Source of the DNA: Pedobacter ginsenosidimutans
Lineage (GTDB): Bacteria; Bacteroidota; Bacteroidia; Sphingobacteriales; Sphingobacteriaceae
Reading direction: 5' to 3'
NCBI RefSeq assembly: GCF_001442625.1
Contig: NZ_LMZQ01000003.1
Span: forward strand, 496,001 to 560,000
Length of the DNA stretch: 64,000 nucleotides
The position numbers and the translations under genes are program-made. Shown one piece after another: positions 33,048 through 42,942 of the stretch. Each line of letters starts with the position of its first letter. The stretch's first letter is position 1. The notes under the pieces are model-generated. The model worked only from the letters and a program-made list of their open reading frames with translations, was not told the DNA's origin and searched no databases.

Positions 33048-36000
33048 ATGAAGAAAATTTTACTCGCCATTGGGCTGGTAATTTCTACTACATTTCTGTT
33101 TGCGCAGCAAACCTCCTTCCCTGTTAACGGTTCTTTTGATACCAGACCTGGAATGTTTGCTTTTACAAACGCAACAATAGTAGTTAATGCCAATCAAACC
33201 CTAACAAATGCCACACTTTTAGTTAAAGGACAAACCATACAGGGTGTAGGTGCTGGTTTAGCCGTACCTAAAGGCTATGTGGTAATCGACCTTAAAGGAA
33301 AGTTTGTTTATCCATCCTTAATTGATGCCTTTACCAGTTATGGTCTTAGCGAAACACCTGCACAACAGCGCGGTTTCGGCGGTCAGCGTCAGTCTATTTT
33401 CGTATCTACCAAAAAAGGTGCTTACGGCTGGAACGAATCAATCAGACCAGAAACTTATGTAAAAAGCATTTTTTCTACCGACAGTAAAAAAGCCGACGAA
33501 CTGCGTAAGGTAGGCTTTGGCAGTGTAAACGTAATTAACCGCGATGGTATAGCGCGTGGTGTTTCTGCTGCTGTAACTTTAAATGAAGGCGCAGATAACA
33601 GCGTATTCTTAAAAGATCAAACCGCAGCCAACTATTCATTTAACAAAGGAACATCATCAAACGATTACCCTACTTCGTTAATGGGTTCTATTGCTTTATT
33701 GCGCCAAACCTATTACGATGCGCAATGGTATGGCAAACAAAAAGATGAGTACAACATCTCGCTTGACGAATTTGGCAAACAACAAACCATTCCGCAAATT
33801 TTTGAGGTAGATGGGTGGCAGAACATTCTGCGTGCTGATAAAATCGGAAAAGAATTTGGCAAGAAATACATCATTAAATCTACCGGCGATGAATACCAGC
33901 GCATAAATGAGGTTAAAGCTACCGGAGCAAGTTTAATCATTCCACTAACTTTCCCTAAAGCTTATGATGTTGAAGATCCGGCTGAAGCCAGAAATGTAAC
34001 TTTATCACAAATGAAAGGCTGGGAACTGGCACCAACTAACCCTGCTAGTTTAGAGAAAGCAGGAATTAAATTTGCACTTACCGCTTTCGGATTAGAAAAT
34101 AGTCGCGATTTTTGGGCAAACATCCGCACAGCGATAGAAAATGGCTTAACTGAAAAACAGGCTTTACAATCGGTTACCGAAATCCCTGCTTCACTTTTGG
34201 GTATCAGCGATAAAGTAGGCTCATTGGAAAAGGGAAAAGTAGCCAACTTTTTGATCTCATCAGATAATCTGTTCAAAAACGGGAACATTATTTTCGAAAA
34301 CTGGGTACAGGGTAAACGTTTTATTGTAAACAAAATGGATGTGAGCGATGTACGTGGCACTTACAACTTAAATGTTGATGGTATTGGTGCTTTAACCCTA
34401 AAAATTACCGGAACGGGTGGCGGATCGACAGCTGCTATTGAAAGAACTGGTGTAGATAGCGTTAAAACCACAGCAACCTTTACCAGAAATGGCGATTGGA
34501 TAAGCATCAATTTCAACTTAAAGAAAAACCCTAAGGGTGATGTCCGTTTAAGCGGTTACATTACTTCGGCAAATCCCGTAACTATAAAAGGCGAATCGGC
34601 GCTGGCTGATGGTACTACGGGAAAGTTTACAGCAACTTATAAAGAAGCAGCGAAAGAAACGCCTAAAAAAGAAGAACCAAAAACTACTTTGGCTTTAGGT
34701 CCTGTGATTTATCCTTTCTCAGCCTTCGGAAGTACTGAACTACCAAAGCAAGAAACGGTTTTAATTAAAAACGGTACCGTTTGGACGAATGAAAAAGACG
34801 GAATCCTTCAAAATGCCGATGTACTTTTAGAAAACGGAAAAATTAAAGCGGTTGGCAAAAACCTTTCGGCAAGCGGCGCTAAAGTGATCGATGCTACTGG
34901 CAAACATGTAACCGCTGGCATTATTGATGAGCACTCGCATATTGCAGGTGCAGGCGGTATTAACGAAGGTGCACAATCGGTTTCTGCTGAAGTACGCGTT
35001 GCCGACATCCTCAACTCCGAAGACGTAAATATTTACCGTCAGCTGGCCGGTGGTGTAACTACTTCACAAATACTACACGGGTCGGCCAATCCGATCGGTG
35101 GCCAATCGCAATTGATTAAACTGCGCTGGGGCAAATCGCCAGAGGAATTGAAATTTGCAGGTGCGGATGGTTTCATCAAATTTGCTTTGGGCGAAAACGT
35201 GAAACAAAGTAATTTCGGTACAGGTGCCCGTTTCCCGGTTACACGTATGGGTGTTGAGCAAACTTTTGTGGATGAGTTTACCCGTGCAAAAGAATATGAA
35301 AAAGCTTTATCGGTAAAAGGGAACAGTGTACGTAAAGATTTAGAATTAGATGCCATTGTGGAGATTCTGAACAACAAACGTTTTATTACCTGCCACTCTT
35401 ATGTGCAGAGTGAAATTAACATGTTAATTCATGTAGCTGATAGCTTAGGCTTCAAGATCAACACCTTTACGCACATTTTAGAAGGTTACAAAGTGGCCGA
35501 TAAAATGAAAGCGCACGGCATTGCAGGCTCAACCTTCTCCGATTGGTGGGCTTATAAAAACGAAGTGGCCGAGGCGATTCCTTACAATGGAAAAATCATG
35601 CATAATGTTGGCGTAACTACTGCTTTCAACTCTGATGATGCCGAAATGGCCCGTCACTTAAACCAGGAAGCAGGAAAATCAGTTTTATACGGCAATGTTC
35701 CTGAAGAAGATGCCTTTAAGTTTGTAACCTTAAATCCGGCCAAAATGCTTCACATAGACGATAAAGTGGGCAGTTTAAAAGCAGGTAAAGATGCCGACGT
35801 GGTAATCTGGACCGCCAATCCACTTTCTATCTATGCCAGGGCAGAGAAAACTTTTGTAGATGGCATTGCATATTGGGATATCGAGAAAGATGCTCAGGTA
35901 ATCAAAACCCAGCAGGCAGAAAAAGCACGTCTGATCCAAAAGATGTTAGAGAGTAAAAGCAAAGGTGGCCGTACACAACGCCCATTGGGTGATGCACCAC

Positions 36001-36068
36001 GCCTTTACAATTGCGAAACATTAGAAAACTATTCAGCAGAATTAACCGAGAAAGAACATGCACACTAA
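33048..36068 (+). CDS. Secreted double-domain amidohydrolase
   Basis: This 1006-residue protein has a signal peptide (MKKILLAIGLVISTTFLFAQ) and two amidohydrolase-like units. The first (about residues 35-440) has lost the His-x-His metal motif: the expected site reads PSLIDAFTSYG. The second (about 570-985) keeps the metal ligands H629-S-H631, H783 (CHSYV), H809 (THILEG) and D863 (NSDDAE), so it should be an active metal-dependent hydrolase of the imidazolonepropionase/prolidase-like group. A ~110-residue beta-rich region joins them. The substrate is unknown; peptides or cyclic amides are typical. Its stop overlaps the start of the next gene by 11 bases. Confidence 0.88.
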   Translation: MKKILLAIGLVISTTFLFAQQTSFPVNGSFDTRPGMFAFTNATIVVNANQTLTNATLLVKGQTIQGVGAGLAVPKGYVVIDLKGKFVYPSLIDAFTSYGLSETPAQQRGFGGQRQSIFVSTKKGAYGWNESIRPETYVKSIFSTDSKKADELRKVGFGSVNVINRDGIARGVSAAVTLNEGADNSVFLKDQTAANYSFNKGTSSNDYPTSLMGSIALLRQTYYDAQWYGKQKDEYNISLDEFGKQQTIPQIFEVDGWQNILRADKIGKEFGKKYIIKSTGDEYQRINEVKATGASLIIPLTFPKAYDVEDPAEARNVTLSQMKGWELAPTNPASLEKAGIKFALTAFGLENSRDFWANIRTAIENGLTEKQALQSVTEIPASLLGISDKVGSLEKGKVANFLISSDNLFKNGNIIFENWVQGKRFIVNKMDVSDVRGTYNLNVDGIGALTLKITGTGGGSTAAIERTGVDSVKTTATFTRNGDWISINFNLKKNPKGDVRLSGYITSANPVTIKGESALADGTTGKFTATYKEAAKETPKKEEPKTTLALGPVIYPFSAFGSTELPKQETVLIKNGTVWTNEKDGILQNADVLLENGKIKAVGKNLSASGAKVIDATGKHVTAGIIDEHSHIAGAGGINEGAQSVSAEVRVADILNSEDVNIYRQLAGGVTTSQILHGSANPIGGQSQLIKLRWGKSPEELKFAGADGFIKFALGENVKQSNFGTGARFPVTRMGVEQTFVDEFTRAKEYEKALSVKGNSVRKDLELDAIVEILNNKRFITCHSYVQSEINMLIHVADSLGFKINTFTHILEGYKVADKMKAHGIAGSTFSDWWAYKNEVAEAIPYNGKIMHNVGVTTAFNSDDAEMARHLNQEAGKSVLYGNVPEEDAFKFVTLNPAKMLHIDDKVGSLKAGKDADVVIWTANPLSIYARAEKTFVDGIAYWDIEKDAQVIKTQQAEKARLIQKMLESKSKGGRTQRPLGDAPRLYNCETLENYSAELTEKEHAH

Positions 36069-37374
36069 AACATATTTATTCAGTCTGGCTTTATCGGCAA
36101 CAAGCCTGATGTGTTTTGCACAGGCAAACATTTCGCCAGCGAAAAAGCAAAGTAAAACCATCGCCATTACGGGCGCAACCATACACGTGGGCAACGGAAC
36201 AGTGATCGAAAACGGCACCATCCTTTTTGGCAACGGGAAAATTATTTCGGTCACCGCTAACGGGCAGGTACCACAGGATGATGTAATGCGCATTGTAGCT
36301 ACAGGCAAACACATTTACCCTGGCTTTATTGCCGCAACTACCAATTTAGGCTTAACTGAAATTGAAGCCGTAAAAGCAACTTTAGATTTTCAGGAAATCG
36401 GCGATTTTAATTCGCACATCCGCTCTATTGTAGCTTACAATACCGACTCGAAAGTTCCGGCAACATTACGCAGCAATGGTGTACTAATGGCACAACCAAC
36501 ACCCCAGGGGGGCACGGTTTCGGGCAGTTCATCCGTTGTTCAGCTTGATGCCTGGAACTGGGAAGATGCAGCACTTAAAACCGACGATGCCATGCACATG
36601 ACCTGGCCGGTTACCCCACGGTTTAGGGGTGGCTTTGGCGGTTTCGGCAGGCCTCAGCAATCGCCAGAAAGCTTAGCCGAACGTACACAAGCAGCCATTG
36701 CACAGTTAACTTCTTTCTTTGCTGAGGCAAAAGCCTATTCGGAAATGGGCAAACCAGAAGTAATTAATACCCGTTTCGAAGCGATGAAAAAAGTATTCGC
36801 CGGTAACGAAAAATTATTCATCGCGGCCGAAAGTCAGAAAGATATAGTTGCAGCTGTTAACTTCGCCAAAAAATTCGGAATTACCCCGGTAATCACAGGG
36901 GCCGATGAAGCGTACCTGATCATCGATTTCTTAAAAGAAAACAACATTACCCTAGTGGTGAAACAGCCCCATGCTTTACCCAACAATAATGATGACGATG
37001 TAAATATGCCTTACAAAAATGCTGCAATATTGGCCAATGCAGGCTTAAATGTAGTATTGAGTATTGATGGTTACTGGCAACAGCGCAACCTGCCTTTTAT
37101 GGCGGGTACGGTTACAGCCTGGGGTTTGGATAAGGAAAAGGCATTATCAACCATCACCTTAAATGCGGCCAAAGCGATGGGCGTTGATAAAACGACGGGT
37201 AGTATAGAGACTGGAAAAGATGCTACTTTCTTTATCTCTGCTGGTGATGCTTTAGATATGCGCACCAACAAAGTGGAGCAGGCATTTATTCAGGGGAGAG
37301 ATATTAATCTTGATAATCTACACAAACAATTGGATAAAAAATTCAGCGATAAATATACTGCTGAGAAGAAATAA
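36058..37374 (+). CDS. Secreted amidohydrolase-like protein lacking metal ligands
   Basis: This 438-residue protein has a signal peptide (up to MCFAQ) and an amidohydrolase-type N-terminal beta-sandwich (ITGATIHVGNGTVIENGTILFGNGKI). At the place of the PGFIDxHxH motif it reads PGFIAATTN, so both metal histidines are gone. Later metal-site motifs are also not evident. The C-terminal LNAAKAMGVDKTTGSIETGKDATFF is normal for the family. It starts inside the end of the active double-domain gene, so the two are translationally coupled and may form a complex in which this partner is structural. Confidence 0.86.
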   Translation: MHTKTYLFSLALSATSLMCFAQANISPAKKQSKTIAITGATIHVGNGTVIENGTILFGNGKIISVTANGQVPQDDVMRIVATGKHIYPGFIAATTNLGLTEIEAVKATLDFQEIGDFNSHIRSIVAYNTDSKVPATLRSNGVLMAQPTPQGGTVSGSSSVVQLDAWNWEDAALKTDDAMHMTWPVTPRFRGGFGGFGRPQQSPESLAERTQAAIAQLTSFFAEAKAYSEMGKPEVINTRFEAMKKVFAGNEKLFIAAESQKDIVAAVNFAKKFGITPVITGADEAYLIIDFLKENNITLVVKQPHALPNNNDDDVNMPYKNAAILANAGLNVVLSIDGYWQQRNLPFMAGTVTAWGLDKEKALSTITLNAAKAMGVDKTTGSIETGKDATFFISAGDALDMRTNKVEQAFIQGRDINLDNLHKQLDKKFSDKYTAEKK

Positions 37375-37394
37375 GTTAACACCAGTTTAACACA

Positions 37395-37428
37395 AACGGC
37401 CGATATTGATTTATCGGTCGTTTTTTAT
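37395..37428 (+). terminator. Terminator of the amidohydrolase operon
   Basis: The stem AACGGCCGAT/ATCGGTCGTT (one G-T pair) with a short loop and a run of T lies about 20 bases after the stop. Confidence 0.8.
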
Positions 37429-37552
37429 TTTAACATCAGGCTTAAAAACTATCAAGGACTAAACTTATTATTAATATTAAATCAGAATTCAGTTAACAGC
37501 ACATTAACATCTTTGTCATCATAAAAAATCAGAAACTAATTATGATGAAACC

Positions 37553-37584
37553 TTCCTGAACGGCCAAAATAACACGTTCAGGAA
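37553..37584 (+). promoter_or_regulatory. Hairpin in the leader of the Oar-like receptor gene
   Basis: TTCCTGAACG and CGTTCAGGAA pair exactly around a 12-base loop, 27 bases before the receptor ATG. A CATCTTTG sequence at about 37509 could be a near-consensus -7 box, which would place the hairpin in the 5' leader. Function is not known. Confidence 0.4.
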
Positions 37585-37610
37585 AGCTTCCATAGTCGCT
37601 AAAAAAACAA

Positions 37611-40600
37611 ATGATGATGAAAAATTTACTTATTGCAGTGTTGCTCCTGTTTTGCCTTGTCCAGAACCGGGCATTTGCACAAACAACCCAGGCATCAATT
37701 TCAGGTGTAATCACCGATCAGCAAAAGAAACCTATTCCTGGGGTTTCGGTGCAGATCAGAAACAATTCAACAGGTTTCACTACTAAAACATCTACCAACG
37801 CTCAGGGCGAGTATACTTTTAAAGAGCTTCCATTGGGTGGCCCTTATTCGGTCAAAGCTCTTTATGTAGGCTTTGGCGAGCAGACTAGAAATGGTTATAT
37901 GTTAAACCTTGGCGATGTAGTTAGGGTAAACGTTGCCATGCAGGAAGCTTCGCAGGATTTAGACGCGGTACAGGTTGTGGCTTCGGGTTTGAGGAACAAA
38001 GTTCAAAACTTTGGTGCTTCTACAGAAATTTCTGCCAAAACAATGAACCAATTACCTGTAAACGGGCGTAATTTTTCTAACTTAATGGATTTATCTCCTT
38101 TAAGCCGTGGCGGAAATATTTCGGGGCAGTTAGGTTCTTCTACAAATTATACCATTGATGGAATGAATGCTAAAAACCCAACATCAGCTGGTAGTACTAC
38201 GAGTCGTAGTGGTGCGCCATATTCTATTTCCATTGAGGCCGTTCGCGAGTTTAAGGTAGTAACCAATCAATATGATGTTACTTTAGGCAGAGCCGGAGGC
38301 GGTACAGTAACCGCTGTAACTAAATCTGGTACAAACACAGTAAGTGGAAGCGCCTTTGGTTATGGCCGTGCAGATTGGTTAGCCAGCCGTTACGATATCA
38401 GAGGTGTAAAGCGTGACAATGATTTCTCTACGTATCAATATGGTTTTACTTTAGGTGGCCCGATCATCAAGGATAAATTACATTATTTCGTTGGTTTAGA
38501 TCATCAGAAAGATGCTCGCCCATTAATTATTGCCGATGTTAACGGCCCCGCTGATGAAGCACGTTTCAGAATCACGAATAGCACTTTAGCACAGTTTTTG
38601 GATGTTGCCCGCACTAAATATGGAGTAGCAAATACACCTCAATATGGTTCTTTTGATAAAAAGCGTGGTTCGGATGCTGCATTTGCCCGTTTAGATTGGC
38701 AAATTAATGATAGAAATTTATTAACCATTCGTGATAATTACACAAACGATAGAAATCCATTAGGTTTAGCAGATAACACCGCGATAAATTTCTACGAAAG
38801 TTATGGTAACGATAAAAATGTTGACAATAATTTATTGGCAACTTTACGTTCAACCATAAGCAGCAAAATCACTAACGAATTAAAAATACAACATTTATAT
38901 ACTTTCCAGGCGAGTACGCAAAATGATGAATTAACAGGTGCCATTCCAAGAGCAATTGTAGGAAATATAAAATCTGACCTTGCTGATGGTACCAAGGGTA
39001 TCTCTACCGCAATACAAATTGGTGGCCACCGTTTCGGACAAGAAGGTTTTACCAATAATGTTTTTCAATTGGTAGATAATTTTTACTATAATACCGATAA
39101 AGTTAAATATACATTTGGTGTTGACGTGATGTATACGAATGCAAAATCTCTTTATGGCAGTGAAGTTAATGGCCGTTTCGAATATTCAACTTCTCAGATT
39201 CAGGACCCTGCTTTTCCAAATGACCCTACAAAAAAGATCGAAGTTCCTGCAATTACAAACTTTAATAACCTTGCTCCGAACAGATTTTATCGTGAAGTAC
39301 CTTTGGTTGCAGACCCAACTGTTAAAGCAGGCATTTGGAACGCCGCTATTTATGGCCAAATGCAGACTAAATTAGCAAAAGGTTTAGATTTTATAGGTGG
39401 TTTGCGTATTGATTACAGCTCTTATCCAAAATCGCCGCTTAATCAGCAACTATTTGATGCTATTGGTGTGAGAACAGATCATGAGTTAAAACAATTTTTA
39501 GTTCAGCCAAGAATTCAATTTAACTGGGATATTAATGAAAACCGAACCGACTTTGTTCGTTTCGGAGCAGGTATTTTTGGCTCGGATGTGAACAATTATG
39601 TAACCATTAATAACTTAACCTTTGATGGTAAACATTTAGCAACAGTTGATGTTTTTGGCGCAGATGTACCAAAACCAGACTTTATAGGTTATAGAAATGG
39701 TACTGTTGCTACACCTTCATTAAGTGCTTTACAGGTACCAACTATCAATACTTATGCAGAAGATGCAAAAATCCCAGTGGTTTATAAAGCCAACTTATCA
39801 TACAGTAAATTAATTACCGATAAATTTAAGGTTGGGATTACGGGTTACGCAACATTAGGACGTAACAACTACATGTATGTTGACAAAAATATGGCGGCAA
39901 ATCCATTCTTTACCCTATCTAATGAAGGTAACCGTGGTGTATTTGTGCCAACTTTGAGTATCACAGCAAGTAATGGTGTTGCCGATTGGAAAGGCGGTCG
40001 TTTAACCAATCAATTCGGTCGTGTGTTGGAATTAAATAGCAAAGGTAAAGTAAATCAATTCGCTGTAGTTTTAGATGCAACCTGGAATTATTTTAAAGAT
40101 GGAGAGATCTCTGCAAGTTATACTTATAACGACACGAAAGATAATACCTCGTATAATGGCAACGTGGCAAACTCTGCTACTTTATCCCTACCTGTTAAAG
40201 ATGATCCAAGAGATTTGAGCAAAATGTCTTATTCAGATAATCAATTCCGTAATAAGGTTGTTATTTATGGAACGTCGCCAAGTTTTTATGGCTTTAGATT
40301 AGGTGTTCGTTATTCTGGAATTGGCGGTACACGATATAGCTTATTGGCTGGCGGCAATATTAATGGAGATTTTGTGGCTACAAATGATTTAGCTTTTGTA
40401 TTCGATAGAAACAATCAAAATATTCCTGCAAATATTCGAACAGGCTTACAGACATTATTGGATAATCCAAGCGCAAGCCAAAGTTTAAAAGATTATATTA
40501 ATAAATATTCTGGTCAGATAGCAGAGCGAAATGGCGGAGTAAATGACTTTTTTGGTATTGTTGATTTAAAATTAAGCTATCAACTACAATTAAATAAAAA

Positions 40601-40817
40601 GCATAGTATTGAATTCTCCGGAGATGTGTTTAATTTTGCAAACCTACTTAACAAAAAATGGGGTGTAAATGAAACTTTGGGCAACCAGGCCTTATATGCC
40701 GTTAGCGCATTCGATGCTACAAACAAAGCTTATACTTACCGCGTAAATAACACCGGCATTGTTACGCCATCGGGTAACCCCTGGCAGATACAAATCGGTT
40801 TACGTTACGGATTTTAA
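37611..40817 (+). CDS. TonB-dependent receptor, Oar-like, with carboxypeptidase-regulatory domain
   Basis: This 1068-residue outer-membrane protein has a signal peptide (to about AFAQTTQ). A CarboxypepD_reg-like domain follows at residues 28-115 (ISGVITDQQKKPIPGVSVQI), then a plug domain with LPVNGRNFSNLMDLSP and YTIDGMNAKNPT, then a ~800-residue beta-barrel ending in aromatic GLRYGF. That matches the Oar group of receptors, some of which serve protein export or large-substrate uptake. No SusD partner is adjacent, unlike the receptor at 46960. The substrate is unknown. Confidence 0.92.
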   Translation: MMMKNLLIAVLLLFCLVQNRAFAQTTQASISGVITDQQKKPIPGVSVQIRNNSTGFTTKTSTNAQGEYTFKELPLGGPYSVKALYVGFGEQTRNGYMLNLGDVVRVNVAMQEASQDLDAVQVVASGLRNKVQNFGASTEISAKTMNQLPVNGRNFSNLMDLSPLSRGGNISGQLGSSTNYTIDGMNAKNPTSAGSTTSRSGAPYSISIEAVREFKVVTNQYDVTLGRAGGGTVTAVTKSGTNTVSGSAFGYGRADWLASRYDIRGVKRDNDFSTYQYGFTLGGPIIKDKLHYFVGLDHQKDARPLIIADVNGPADEARFRITNSTLAQFLDVARTKYGVANTPQYGSFDKKRGSDAAFARLDWQINDRNLLTIRDNYTNDRNPLGLADNTAINFYESYGNDKNVDNNLLATLRSTISSKITNELKIQHLYTFQASTQNDELTGAIPRAIVGNIKSDLADGTKGISTAIQIGGHRFGQEGFTNNVFQLVDNFYYNTDKVKYTFGVDVMYTNAKSLYGSEVNGRFEYSTSQIQDPAFPNDPTKKIEVPAITNFNNLAPNRFYREVPLVADPTVKAGIWNAAIYGQMQTKLAKGLDFIGGLRIDYSSYPKSPLNQQLFDAIGVRTDHELKQFLVQPRIQFNWDINENRTDFVRFGAGIFGSDVNNYVTINNLTFDGKHLATVDVFGADVPKPDFIGYRNGTVATPSLSALQVPTINTYAEDAKIPVVYKANLSYSKLITDKFKVGITGYATLGRNNYMYVDKNMAANPFFTLSNEGNRGVFVPTLSITASNGVADWKGGRLTNQFGRVLELNSKGKVNQFAVVLDATWNYFKDGEISASYTYNDTKDNTSYNGNVANSATLSLPVKDDPRDLSKMSYSDNQFRNKVVIYGTSPSFYGFRLGVRYSGIGGTRYSLLAGGNINGDFVATNDLAFVFDRNNQNIPANIRTGLQTLLDNPSASQSLKDYINKYSGQIAERNGGVNDFFGIVDLKLSYQLQLNKKHSIEFSGDVFNFANLLNKKWGVNETLGNQALYAVSAFDATNKAYTYRVNNTGIVTPSGNPWQIQIGLRYGF

Positions 40818-40852
40818 CAAACGTTTAGCTAAGTTTCTTAGCTTAAAGTCAT

Positions 40853-40889
40853 AAAAAAAGGGAATGGATTTTTATCCGTTCCCTTTTTT
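40853..40889 (+). terminator. Terminator after the Oar-like receptor
   Basis: AAAAAAGGGAATGGAT pairs with ATCCGTTCCCTTTTTT (one G-T pair) around a short T loop, 35 bases after the stop. The T-run overlaps the promoter box of the next gene. Confidence 0.85.
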
Positions 40890-40897
40890 TATGTTTG
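40890..40897 (+). promoter_or_regulatory. Promoter -7 box of the ABC exporter gene
   Basis: TATGTTTG matches TAnnTTTG and lies 22 bases before the ATG at 40920, right after the preceding terminator. No clear -33 element is visible. Confidence 0.45.
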
Positions 40898-40919
40898 CAT
40901 TAACAAACAACAAAACTTA

Positions 40920-42671
40920 ATGGGATTATTACTTAACTACCTGAAAAACCACAAGTGGATTGTGGCCTTAGCGTTATTGCTGGCAGGCATAAATATTGGT
41001 TTTTCACTTTTAGATCCATATATCACCGGTCGGATTTTAGACCGTTTTATCAATAAAAAAGATACACTCACCTATGCCCAATACCTTTGGGGTTCGCTGG
41101 GTTTAATCGGGTTGGCTATTGGTGCAGCCATGGTTTCGCGTATCGCTAAAAACTTTCAGGATTATTTCACCAGTGTGATTGTTCAAAAAGTTGGCGCAAA
41201 AATGTATGCTGATGGTTTGCAACATTCTTTAAAACTACCTTATCAGGTTTTCGAAGATCAACGTAGCGGAGAAACCCTGGGTATTTTACAAAAAGTACGT
41301 CTGGATTCGGAGAAGTTTATCACCGCATTTATCAGCATCCTTTTTGTGAGTTTAATTGGAATGATTTTCGTTATCGTATATTCGGTTTCGGTAAGCTACA
41401 AAGTTACCTTAGTTTATTTTTCGGCTATTCCGATTATCAGTTTCGTAAGCTGGTTTTTAAGTCGCAAAATTAAAACCATCCAACGTTCTATCGTTGGCGA
41501 AACCACTGCTTTGGCAGGATCTACTACAGAATCGTTAAGAAACATCGAACTGGTTAAGAGTTTAGGTTTGGCCGATCAGGAAATTGATCGACTTAATAAA
41601 ACCACATACAAAATTTTGGGCTTGGAACTTAAAAAAGTGAAATATGTGCGCAGTATGAGTTTTGTTCAAGGCACTACCGTTAACCTGGTCCGCAGTACAA
41701 TGGTACTCGTTTTACTGCTCCTTATTTTCGACAATACGATTTCTGCCGGGCAGTATTTTTCATTTCTTTTTTACTCGTTCTTCCTTTTCGGACCGCTCCA
41801 GGAGCTGGGCAATGTGATTTTAACCTGGCGTGAGGCAGAAGTTTCATTAGGTAACTTTAAAAAGATTTTAAGTACACCAATTGATAAAAAACCTGAGAAT
41901 CCAACTTCTATTGCAAAAATTAAGGATTTAACCTTTAGCAATGTGGGCTTCAAACACCTAACAGCCAATAGAAATGCTTTAGACAATATTTCGTTTAAAA
42001 CTCATCACGGGCAAACCATTGCATTTGTTGGTCCATCGGGTTCTGGAAAAAGCACACTGGTAAAATTATTAGTGGGTTTATATCCGGCAAAAGATGGTGA
42101 GATTTTATACAATGGTATTCCAAGCAACGATATCGATCTTGACGCTTTACGCGAGAAAATCGGTTTCGTAACGCAAGACACACAATTATTCTCTGGTACA
42201 ATAAGAGAAAACCTGCTGTTTGTTAACCCTAATGCTACGGATGAAGAATGTTATAAAGTTTTAAACCAGGCGGCCTGTCAAACTTTGCTGGCCCGTGCCG
42301 ATAAAGGTTTAGATTCGTTAATTGGTGAGGGTGGGGTTAAGGTTTCTGGTGGCGAGAAACAACGTTTATCTATTGCAAGAGCACTGCTCCGTCAGCCAGA
42401 TATTTTGGTTTTTGATGAGGCCACTTCTTCGTTGGATTCGATTACAGAAGAAGAAATAACCAAAACCATCCGTTCGGTATCAGATTTAACTGATCACATT
42501 ACCATTTTGATTGCACACCGTTTATCAACGATAAAACATGCTGATAAAATTTATGTTTTAGAGAAAGGCCATATCATTGAAGAAGGAAGACACGAAGAGC
42601 TAATTGCGCAAAATGGTTTATATCAGGCCATGTGGCGCCAACAAATTGGCGAAAGAGTTGTTGAAGCTTAA
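40920..42671 (+). CDS. ABC exporter, fused membrane and ATPase domains
   Basis: This 583-residue half-transporter has six expected helices in the first ~310 residues (ABC exporter type I fold) and a C-terminal ATPase. Walker A is GPSGSGKST, the Q-loop GFVTQD, the signature VSGGEKQR and Walker B ILVFDEATSSLD, with H-loop AHRLST. It should dimerise and export a lipid, peptide or drug. A PLDc_N peptide gene follows 18 bases downstream, possibly in the same transcript. Substrate is not predictable. Confidence 0.92.
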   Translation: MGLLLNYLKNHKWIVALALLLAGINIGFSLLDPYITGRILDRFINKKDTLTYAQYLWGSLGLIGLAIGAAMVSRIAKNFQDYFTSVIVQKVGAKMYADGLQHSLKLPYQVFEDQRSGETLGILQKVRLDSEKFITAFISILFVSLIGMIFVIVYSVSVSYKVTLVYFSAIPIISFVSWFLSRKIKTIQRSIVGETTALAGSTTESLRNIELVKSLGLADQEIDRLNKTTYKILGLELKKVKYVRSMSFVQGTTVNLVRSTMVLVLLLLIFDNTISAGQYFSFLFYSFFLFGPLQELGNVILTWREAEVSLGNFKKILSTPIDKKPENPTSIAKIKDLTFSNVGFKHLTANRNALDNISFKTHHGQTIAFVGPSGSGKSTLVKLLVGLYPAKDGEILYNGIPSNDIDLDALREKIGFVTQDTQLFSGTIRENLLFVNPNATDEECYKVLNQAACQTLLARADKGLDSLIGEGGVKVSGGEKQRLSIARALLRQPDILVFDEATSSLDSITEEEITKTIRSVSDLTDHITILIAHRLSTIKHADKIYVLEKGHIIEEGRHEELIAQNGLYQAMWRQQIGERVVEA

Positions 42672-42689
42672 AGGAACAATATCTTTATT

Positions 42690-42905
42690 ATGTTACTAGC
42701 ACAAGTAGAAAGCAATCAGATCGCAATTATCGTTATTATTGCAGCCATATTATGGCTAGCCCTAATATTAACCGCATTGTACCATATATCGAGAAACAAC
42801 AGCATCGGTTTCTCGGTAAAGGTACTTTGGTTTATCATTATCCTGCTTGCCCCCTTTCTAGGCTCCATTATTTATCTAATCTGGGGTAAGAATAAGAAGT
42901 TTTAA
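42690..42905 (+). CDS. PLDc_N-domain small membrane protein
   Basis: This 71-residue protein has two hydrophobic helices (about residues 10-32 and 43-64) and the motif VLWFIIILLAPFLGSIIYLIWGK, which fits the phospholipase D N-terminal (PLDc_N) family. There is no catalytic HKD domain, so it is not a phospholipase. Stand-alone members are common in Bacteroidota. It lies 18 bases after the ABC exporter and is followed by a terminator. Confidence 0.82.
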   Translation: MLLAQVESNQIAIIVIIAAILWLALILTALYHISRNNSIGFSVKVLWFIIILLAPFLGSIIYLIWGKNKKF

Positions 42906-42910
42906 TTTAC

Positions 42911-42940
42911 AATGGTCCGTATCCTCACGGACCATTTTTT
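42911..42940 (+). terminator. Terminator after the PLDc_N gene
   Basis: AATGGTCCGT pairs with ACGGACCATT around a short loop, followed by a run of T, 5 bases after the stop. A diverged copy of this sequence recurs near 43449-43475. Confidence 0.8.
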
Positions 42941-42942
42941 TG

